Shown: one piece after another, positions 7,761-12,435 of the stretch
Layout: each line of letters opens with the position of its first letter
Position numbering within the stretch: position 1 is the stretch's first letter
Source of the DNA: SIG588 sp045597045
GTDB taxonomy: Bacteria > Bacillota > Clostridia > Oscillospirales > Acutalibacteraceae
Length of the DNA: 12,435 nt
Direction of reading: 5' to 3'
Assembly (NCBI GenBank): GCA_045597045.1
Contig: JAZODN010000141.1
Coordinates: forward strand, 1 to 12,435
Program-made: the position numbers and the translations under genes
Notes under the pieces: model-generated
The model's database searches: none
Seen by the model: only the letters and a program-made list of their open reading frames with translations
What the model was told of the DNA's origin: nothing

Positions 7761-9198
7761 TTTCTTCCTTCTTCCTCACACACACGTTATCCAACCACAC
7801 CAACGGATCCACCGCTTCGTTGTCAACTAACACCTCAAAATGCAGGCACGGGCCGGTTACGTTGCCCGTCATACCGGCCAAGGCAATCACCTGACCGGCT
7901 GCCACCTGCTCGCCCACACTCACGGTAATCTCCTCCAAATGGCTATACACGGTACGCAAACCTTTGCCGTGATCGATCACCACCGCCATGCCATACCCTC
8001 CGTTGTAACTGCGTCCTTCACACGCAATCACCGCACCACGGCTCGCCGCCACCACAGGATCACCGACCTCGGCCGCAATATCCACACCGCGGTGGAACCG
8101 GCCCCAACGGTAACCGAAAGCAGACGACACGGCACCTTCTTCCTTCAACAACGGCCAACGAAAACCGCTTTCACCGTTTTCCTCAACGGTCGGCGGCGCA
8201 GGGTCGGCCACTGACGTTGTGGGTACCTTCACATCGGGACGCACGTGCGGTGCGCTGTCTCGGCCGGCGTATACTGCACCGCTACACAGTGCCCCCACCA
8301 ACAGCAACACAGCCGCCGCTGCGGTCACCACCGTGACCCCACGGGCAGACCGATGGGTGCTCACTGTGAGAAACCTTGCCTTAATTTGACGGGGATGGCA
8401 GGCCATAGCCGTGCCCGGCGGATCGCCTTGTACGTTGGCGCACAGTAAAAGCAGGACCGTGCTGAGATACGCCGATCGGTCCCCGTCGCAGCGTTTGATA
8501 GCTGCCATATCGCACGAAGTTTCACACACCGCCGCCACACGGCGACAGACGGCGTGTGCCACGGGGTTATACCAATGCAACCAGCGCACCAACAGACAGA
8601 TGCGTTTTATCCACAAATCACCGCGGTGCAGGTGCACCGTTTCGTGCGCCAATACATGTCGCAGTTGCTGTTCGGAAAGCACGTGTTCCGGCAGATACAG
8701 TGTAGGGCGAAACGCCCCTGCCAGCAAGGGCGATACCACACACGCCCCTTGCCGCACCTGCACACGCCGTGCGGTGTATTCCGCAAGCAGCGCACAAGAT
8801 ACCGCCTGCGTGTTGCGCCGCAAGCGGCGCATTTGCAGTGCATAGCCCACTGCACACCGCAAAAACAGTATCAGCGCCACCGAAAGCCAAATTGCCGCCG
8901 CTACGTCGCCCCATGTCACCTGCGGTACAGCCGCCGTGGACGGCGGTGGCAGAGGACGTGCCGCCGTCTCTGTGAGATACACCGTCACTTTCCCAAGCGG
9001 TGCAGGAACCGTTGCTTGCCGCAACGAGATGCACACGGGCAACAAAAACAGCGTTGCCGACGCCGTCCACAAGCGATATTGCCACCGAAGCGACACCCGG
9101 CGTGCACAGGCTAACAGCAAACACATAAGTCCTGCCGCCGCACTGCCGGCCAACCCTGCAATCCACATACGGTGCAAGGCGGTATACAACACCGTCAT
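7741..9198 (-). CDS. M56 (BlaR1-like) membrane metallopeptidase fused to an M23/LytM-like domain
   Basis: This 485-residue protein joins a BlaR1/MecR1-type transmembrane zinc protease to an extracytoplasmic LytM fold. Hydrophobic segments lie at about 12-31, 43-60, 97-118 and 288-310. The M56 active site is HETVH (185-189) with third zinc ligand Glu226 in CETSCD. After the last membrane segment and a Pro/Val-rich linker (about 315-345) comes the M23 domain (about 347-470): zinc ligands His369 and Asp373 in RFHRGVDIAA, His420 in VYSHLEE, and His453 in GPCLHFEV. The residue before LHFEV is Cys451, where active enzymes have the catalytic His of HxH. In BlaR1 the C-terminal sensor is a penicillin-binding domain, so here the M23-like domain probably senses a wall component and triggers cleavage of the BlaI-like repressor (inference). 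The start overlaps the repressor stop (ATGA), with AAAGGAG 7 nt upstream. M23/M56 fusions are known in Clostridia. Confidence 0.9.
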   Translation of the reverse strand: MTVLYTALHRMWIAGLAGSAAAGLMCLLLACARRVSLRWQYRLWTASATLFLLPVCISLRQATVPAPLGKVTVYLTETAARPLPPPSTAAVPQVTWGDVAAAIWLSVALILFLRCAVGYALQMRRLRRNTQAVSCALLAEYTARRVQVRQGACVVSPLLAGAFRPTLYLPEHVLSEQQLRHVLAHETVHLHRGDLWIKRICLLVRWLHWYNPVAHAVCRRVAAVCETSCDMAAIKRCDGDRSAYLSTVLLLLCANVQGDPPGTAMACHPRQIKARFLTVSTHRSARGVTVVTAAAAVLLLVGALCSGAVYAGRDSAPHVRPDVKVPTTSVADPAPPTVEENGESGFRWPLLKEEGAVSSAFGYRWGRFHRGVDIAAEVGDPVVAASRGAVIACEGRSYNGGYGMAVVIDHGKGLRTVYSHLEEITVSVGEQVAAGQVIALAGMTGNVTGPCLHFEVLVDNEAVDPLVWLDNVCVRKKEENENNVG

Positions 9199-9566
9199 TG
9201 CGCGCTCCTTTCCAAAATCGCACGCAATTCCTGAATTTCATCGGCCGTCAACGCCGTGTCTTCAAACAAACTCGCCGCCAATGCCGTTACCGACCCACCA
9301 AACAGCGAATGCACCAGCGCCCCCGTCTGCGCGCGTTGATACGCCGCCTTTGTCAATATCGGCGTATAATAATATTGTGCCCCCTGTTTTTGGGCAGTGA
9401 TCGCCTTTTTTTCCAACAAACGCGTCAAAAAGGTCGAAACGGTGGTCCGTTTCCATCCGTAGGCCTCCACAGCGCGATTGATATCCGCGGTAGAAAGCGG
9501 CCTGTCGGCCTGCCACAGCACCTGCATCACCGCCAACTCCGCCTCACCAACATGCGGTATTTTCAC
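9195..9566 (-). CDS. BlaI/MecI/CopY family transcriptional repressor
   Basis: This is a dimeric winged-helix repressor whose family controls beta-lactamase, mecA or copper genes and is inactivated by proteolysis from a partner M56 protease. With a GTG start at 9566 it is 123 residues, beginning MKIPHVGEAELAVMQVLW, the usual family N-terminus. The DNA-binding part is STADINRA...GWKRTTVSTFLTRLLEKK followed by the wing GAQYYYTP; the C-terminal dimerisation region contains ALVHSLFGGS. AAGGAG (9575-9580) is 8 nt from this GTG but only 2 nt from an in-frame ATG at 9572, so GTG is preferred; the ATG start would add two residues. A still longer reading up to 9644 would run through the promoter and operators and is unlikely. 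It overlaps the M56/M23 gene by 4 bp, the classic repressor-sensor pairing. Two operator-like sites upstream indicate autorepression. Confidence 0.92.
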   Translation of the reverse strand: MKIPHVGEAELAVMQVLWQADRPLSTADINRAVEAYGWKRTTVSTFLTRLLEKKAITAQKQGAQYYYTPILTKAAYQRAQTGALVHSLFGGSVTALAASLFEDTALTADEIQELRAILERSAQ

Positions 9567-9574
9567 ACTCATCT

Positions 9575-9580
9575 CTCCTT
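9575..9580 (-). promoter_or_regulatory. Ribosome binding site deciding the BlaI-type repressor start
   Basis: AAGGAG on the minus strand lies 2 nt before an ATG (9572) and 8 nt before an in-frame GTG (9566). The spacing favours the GTG, which also gives the conserved KIP N-terminus right after the initiator. Confidence 0.6.
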
Positions 9581-9581
9581 G

Positions 9582-9596
9582 TCTACAAATGTAGTC
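9582..9596. promoter_or_regulatory. BlaI-type operator 1 (downstream of the start site)
   Basis: The box TCTACA-AAT-GTAGTC contains TACA-AA-TGTA, matching exactly the inverted TACA/TGTA core known for BlaI/MecI operators. It lies just downstream of the predicted transcription start of the repressor gene and directly before its ribosome binding site, where a bound dimer would block transcription. Confidence 0.75.
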
Positions 9597-9603
9597 TAAC
9601 AAC

Positions 9604-9632
9604 ATTCTACACGCGTAGTCGCGTTTTGTCAA
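9604..9632 (-). promoter_or_regulatory. Promoter of the BlaI-M56/M23-C39 operon
   Basis: On the minus strand, TTGACA (9627-9632) and TAGAAT (9604-9609) are separated by 17 nt, a near-perfect housekeeping-sigma promoter. The -10 box lies partly within operator 2, and the expected start site near 9597 is beside operator 1, so repressor binding would directly exclude RNA polymerase. Confidence 0.85.
9606..9620. promoter_or_regulatory. BlaI-type operator 2 (overlapping the -10 box)
   Basis: The box TCTACA-CGC-GTAGTC has the same 6+6 outer bases and the same 3-nt spacing as operator 1, with its centre 24 bp away (about two helical turns). Its TACA-CG-CGTA core differs from the TACA/TGTA pattern at one base. 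It covers part of the -10 box and the spacer of the minus-strand promoter. Confidence 0.7.
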
Positions 9633-9664
9633 GTGTTTTTTCACAAACTGTTTACGGTAGGGCG

Positions 9665-9693
9665 TTGCAATCTTTTCTTTCTTCGTGTATAAT
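9665..9693 (+). promoter_or_regulatory. Promoter of the DUF6106-like / nnr / lipoprotein operon
   Basis: TTGCAA (9665-9670) and a perfect TATAAT (9688-9693) are separated by 17 nt. The start site would be near 9700, about 25 nt before the first gene, with AAGGAG (9710-9715) between. It diverges from the repressor promoter; the operators lie about 45 bp upstream of its -35 and do not cover it. Confidence 0.85.
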
Positions 9694-9724
9694 GAAAACA
9701 GAAGTAAAAAAGGAGTTGTCTTTT

Positions 9725-10243
9725 ATGGATATGTTTGTGGAGCAGTTGCTGCGCGAAAAGCGCGGTATACGTTATTTTGGTGCCATGTTCGGTTTGACCT
9801 TGGCCGCCTTGTTGCTGTTGACCTTGGCCGTGCTAATGGGCGGCATGTTCTTGGCGTTTGCCGTGGTCGGCATTGGTTACGGCTGGTATTGGTGCACCTC
9901 CATGTTGGTCACGGAATACGAATATTGCGTGACCAACGGCGACATTGATATCGACCGCATTCGCGGCAAACGCCGTCGGCTGCGCTTGGTATCGGTGCGC
10001 GGCGATAAGATCGAATCGCTCGCTCCGTTTGCCGCCGGTTGCGACCTTTCGCGGTTTAACCGCGTGGTACGCTGCACAAGCGGCAGCACGACCAATTTGT
10101 GGATGTTCACCTACCGCAGCAAAAAGAACGGGCACACGGCGGTGATCTTCCAGCCGAATGCCCGTGTGCTGCACGCTTTGGCTGAGGGTCTTTCGCCTCT
10201 GCTGCGCCGTGAGGTTACCCCAAACTTACCGTCGGAGGAGTGA
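9725..10243 (+). CDS. Small two-TM membrane protein, DUF6106-like
   Basis: This is a 172-residue protein of unknown function. The N-terminus MDMFVEQLLREKRG is followed by two hydrophobic segments (about 18-36 and 38-56) and a soluble region with VTEYEYCVTNGDIDIDRIRGKRRR (63-86), a pattern I associate with the DUF6106 family common in Clostridia. Late in the protein AVIFQPN (139-145) and a C-terminal proline-containing tail also fit. It probably sits in the membrane with the basic C-terminal domain on the cytoplasmic side (inference). The ATG at 9725 is chosen because AAGGAG (9710-9715) lies 9 nt upstream; earlier in-frame ATGs overlap the promoter or lie upstream of it. It is the first gene from the divergent promoter and ends 6 nt before nnr, sharing the transcript. 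No role should be assumed from this placement. Confidence 0.75.
   Translation: MDMFVEQLLREKRGIRYFGAMFGLTLAALLLLTLAVLMGGMFLAFAVVGIGYGWYWCTSMLVTEYEYCVTNGDIDIDRIRGKRRRLRLVSVRGDKIESLAPFAAGCDLSRFNRVVRCTSGSTTNLWMFTYRSKKNGHTAVIFQPNARVLHALAEGLSPLLRREVTPNLPSEE
10234..10240 (+). promoter_or_regulatory. Ribosome binding site deciding the nnr start
   Basis: GGAGGAG at the end of the preceding gene is 9 nt before the ATG at 10250 but only 3 nt before the in-frame TTG at 10244, so the ATG is preferred. Confidence 0.7.
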
Positions 10244-10249
10244 TTGCGG

Positions 10250-11839
10250 ATGAAGGTTCTGTCTATTGACAGCATGCGTAAATTGGAGTGCGCGGCAGTG
10301 GCCGAAGGTCTCACCTTTTTGCGCTTGATGGAAAACGCCGGTAGTGCGGCCGCGCGCGTCATTCGCTCGAACTGGGCGATGGAAGGCCGCCGCGTGGCAG
10401 TGCTGTGCGGCAACGGCAACAACGGTGGCGACGGTTTTGTGATCGCGCGCAAACTGTTGGATGAAGGGGCTGCCGTGTCGGTGGTACTGATGAGTGGCGC
10501 ACCCACGACCGATCAGGCGCGCGATATGCTTTCCCGGTTGAAAGGCACGGCGGTCACGCTGTGCAATTTGGAAACCGAGCCGTTTTTGGCAGCCGAGGCG
10601 GTGCGTTCGGCCGGCATGATTATAGACGCCGTATTCGGCATCGGTTTCCACGGTGCACTCCCCGATTACATGCGCCACCTGCTGCGTCTGGCGCGTGGGG
10701 TGACCGCCCCTGTTGTAGCTGTGGATATTCCCAGCGGCATGGATGCCGACAGCGGTGCAGCGGATAGCGACACGCTGCCGGCCACGATCACCGTGACCTT
10801 TTCGGCGTTGAAGCCGGCGTTGATCGCAGCGGCAGCCGCACCGCTATACGGCCGCGTAGAAGTGGTGTCTATCGGCATTGACGAAGAACTGATCGACCGC
10901 TACAGTCACGGACAGATCACCGTTTCGCACAGCATGGTGCAGTCGCATTTTGCACCGCGCGCAGCGCAGGCGCACAAAGGTACGTTTGGTCATTTGCTCA
11001 CCGTCACGGGGAGTGACGGCATGGCAGGTGCCGCACGCCTATGCGCGGAAGGCGCACTGCGCTGCGGTGTCGGACTGCTCACGGCAGCGTTGCCTCGCAC
11101 CATTTATCCGATTTTTGCCGCCGCCCTGCCGGAAGCCGTCTGCCTGCCGCTGGAGGGTACCGATGCCGCGGCACAGATGGCGGTACGCGTGCGCGCCAAA
11201 AATGCTACGGCGGTGGTTCTTGGCTGCGGTTTGGGACGTTCCGCCGCTGCAGAGGAAATGGTGTGGGATGTACTTACACACGGTGTTACTCCGTTGGTAC
11301 TGGATGCCGATGGCATAAATGCTGTCGCACGGCATATAGATAGATTGAAAACAATTCGACGGCCGTTGGTGCTCACACCGCACCCGGCGGAAATGGCCCG
11401 TCTTACACAGCGCACGGTAGATGATATTCAGGCACACCGCGCTTCGATTGCACGGGAGTTTGCCGAAGAGTACGGTGTCACCTTAGTGCTGAAGGGACAC
11501 GAAACGCTGATCGCCTCGCCTCACCGCGCACTGCTGCTCAACCCAACGGGTAATCCCGGCATGGCCACCGGCGGCAGCGGCGATGTGTTGGCCGGCATGA
11601 TCGGTGCGTTCTTGGCGCAAGGCATGGAGCCGTGGGCAGCAGCGATGTGCGGCGTGTTCCTGCACGGCGCTGCCGGCGACCGTGCGGCGGCACGTCTGTC
11701 GCAGCACGCCATGCTTCCGCGCGACATTTTGGATGAACTTGGCGGATTGTTTTTAGATCTTGAGAAACGGGTGTTACCGTATGATTCGTCTGTTCCGCCT
11801 GCTCCCTCTGCTACTGTGCCTGCTACTCACGGGGTGTAA
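10250..11839 (+). CDS. nnr: Bifunctional NAD(P)H-hydrate epimerase / ADP-dependent NAD(P)H-hydrate dehydratase Nnr
   Basis: This metabolite-repair enzyme epimerises R-NAD(P)HX to the S form (N-domain) and dehydrates S-NAD(P)HX back to NAD(P)H at the cost of ADP (C-domain). The product is 529 residues, the usual fused length. The YjeF_N domain (about 1-215) shows CGNGNNGGDGFVIARKL (53-69), DAVFGIGFHG (126-135) and DIPSGMDADSG (159-169). The YjeF_C domain (about 230-505) is ribokinase-like with KGTFGHLLTVTGS (243-255), LTPHPAEMARL (375-385), LVLKGHETLI and NPGMATGGSGDVLAG (435-449) with catalytic Asp445. The last 20 residues, after about 509, lie outside the family and are read from DNA that also encodes the signal peptide of the next gene in another frame. 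An upstream in-frame TTG at 10244 is too near the ribosome binding site. Confidence 0.95.
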   Translation: MKVLSIDSMRKLECAAVAEGLTFLRLMENAGSAAARVIRSNWAMEGRRVAVLCGNGNNGGDGFVIARKLLDEGAAVSVVLMSGAPTTDQARDMLSRLKGTAVTLCNLETEPFLAAEAVRSAGMIIDAVFGIGFHGALPDYMRHLLRLARGVTAPVVAVDIPSGMDADSGAADSDTLPATITVTFSALKPALIAAAAAPLYGRVEVVSIGIDEELIDRYSHGQITVSHSMVQSHFAPRAAQAHKGTFGHLLTVTGSDGMAGAARLCAEGALRCGVGLLTAALPRTIYPIFAAALPEAVCLPLEGTDAAAQMAVRVRAKNATAVVLGCGLGRSAAAEEMVWDVLTHGVTPLVLDADGINAVARHIDRLKTIRRPLVLTPHPAEMARLTQRTVDDIQAHRASIAREFAEEYGVTLVLKGHETLIASPHRALLLNPTGNPGMATGGSGDVLAGMIGAFLAQGMEPWAAAMCGVFLHGAAGDRAAARLSQHAMLPRDILDELGGLFLDLEKRVLPYDSSVPPAPSATVPATHGV

Positions 11840-12296
11840 CCCTAACACGTCGGACACACCGCCCACAGCCGTGGGTTTTACCTGCACGGCCGTGGGGAGT
11901 TATCGCGGCGAATCGGTAAGCGGCACCGTCGAGCGCAGCAGCACGGGTCTGCTTTCACTGACACTGACCGCACCCGAAGAGTTGAACGGACTTACCATGA
12001 CATGGGACGGGCAGAAAGTCATTCTTTCCATGCTTGGCATCAAATGGTCGCTCTCGCCCGAAAAGGTGCCGGCTTCTGCACTGGGTAAACGGTTGCTGCA
12101 AGCGTTGGATGCAGCTGTGTATCGCACCGTCGACGGAGTGATCACCGCCGATGGGCGCTGCAAAACCGAAGGTGTACTGGAGGACGGCGTGGCTTACACC
12201 CTGTACTCCGCCCCCGAAAGCGGCGCGTTACTGGCTTTGGAGGTGCCGCGAGAAGAACTGTATTTAACGTTTGCAGATTTTAAAAGAATTGAATAA
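11781..12296 (+). CDS. Small lipoprotein, possibly LolA-like fold
   Basis: This is a 171-residue predicted lipoprotein: a short basic start MIRLFR, a Leu-rich core and the lipobox LLLTGC with lipidated Cys19, followed by a Thr/Pro linker. The rest is beta-rich, with alternating short strands (GESVSGTVERSS, LLSLTLTAPEEL, GLTMTWDGQKVILSML) recalling LolA/LppX-type or similar lipoproteins of Clostridia. That fold is only an impression and no function is assigned. The ATG at 11781 gives a canonical signal peptide; there is no good ribosome binding site before it, and the start lies 59 bp inside nnr in another frame, so translation probably depends on ribosomes finishing nnr. An earlier in-frame TTG at 11760 is possible but puts polar residues before the signal peptide. 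The stop is 7 nt before the terminator stem. Confidence 0.78.
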   Translation: MIRLFRLLPLLLCLLLTGCNPNTSDTPPTAVGFTCTAVGSYRGESVSGTVERSSTGLLSLTLTAPEELNGLTMTWDGQKVILSMLGIKWSLSPEKVPASALGKRLLQALDAAVYRTVDGVITADGRCKTEGVLEDGVAYTLYSAPESGALLALEVPREELYLTFADFKRIE

Positions 12297-12303
12297 ACAC
12301 AAA

Positions 12304-12336
12304 AAAACTCCGCAGACGAAATGTCTGCGGAGTTTT
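12304..12336. terminator. Bidirectional rho-independent terminator between the lipoprotein gene and 5S rRNA
   Basis: A 14-bp perfect stem (12304-12317 with 12323-12336), GC-rich in the middle, closes a 5-nt loop GAAAT. The left side starts with an A-run (12301-12307) and the right side ends in TTTT, so it can end the plus-strand nnr operon and the minus-strand rRNA transcript. Confidence 0.92.
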
Positions 12337-12339
12337 GTG

Positions 12340-12435
<96 letters not shown>

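Noticed and set aside
8411..9114. Plus-strand open frames opposite the M56/M23 gene
   Set aside because: Arg/Cys/Gln-rich low-quality translations with no motifs, while the minus strand has a clear protease with intact active site.
9567..9644. Longer N-terminus for the BlaI-type repressor starting at 9644
   Set aside because: It would translate through both operators and the promoter, upstream of the predicted transcription start, and adds residues not found in the family.

Overview
The window looks like GC-rich chromosomal DNA (roughly 55-60% GC by eye) from a Gram-positive Clostridia-type bacterium, plausibly of the Oscillospiraceae/Ruminococcaceae kind. The pointers are a fused hisIE with a PHP-type histidinol phosphatase, a BlaI/M56 regulator pair, lipoprotein signal peptides, strong AGGAGG-like ribosome binding sites and a Firmicutes-like 5S rRNA. 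The lineage is an inference; species cannot be read from this stretch.

Region 1 (1-6064, + strand) is the distal part of a histidine operon: hisD (5' end outside the window), hisC, hisB, hisH, hisA, hisF, hisIE and a PHP-family histidinol-phosphate phosphatase. Genes are packed with 4-bp ATGA overlaps or gaps of about 10 nt or less, and all catalytic residues I could check are present. HisB has no phosphatase domain, so the PHP enzyme at the end supplies the histidinol-phosphate phosphatase step. HisG (and HisZ, if used) are not in view. The operon ends at a strong symmetrical terminator (6161-6209).

Region 2 (6290-9566, - strand) is a cell-envelope module. A BlaI/MecI-type repressor is translationally coupled to an M56 (BlaR1-like) membrane metalloprotease, which here carries a C-terminal M23/LytM-like domain instead of a penicillin-binding sensor. 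The stop of that gene overlaps the start of a C39-like cysteine-peptidase lipoprotein. A TRIC-family membrane protein follows, probably also with its own promoter. Upstream of blaI, a near-consensus sigma-A-type promoter overlaps two TCTACA-N3-GTAGTC boxes that match the BlaI operator pattern, so the module is probably autorepressed. The M23 domain has Cys where the catalytic base His of HxH is expected, which suggests a ligand-sensing rather than hydrolytic role. This is the most interesting part of the window.

Region 3 (9665-12336, + strand) starts from a divergent promoter and holds a small two-TM protein (DUF6106-like), the bifunctional NAD(P)H-hydrate repair enzyme Nnr, and a small lipoprotein whose start overlaps the end of nnr by 59 bp. 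A bidirectional terminator separates it from a 5S rRNA gene on the - strand, the 3' end of an rRNA operon entering from the right edge.
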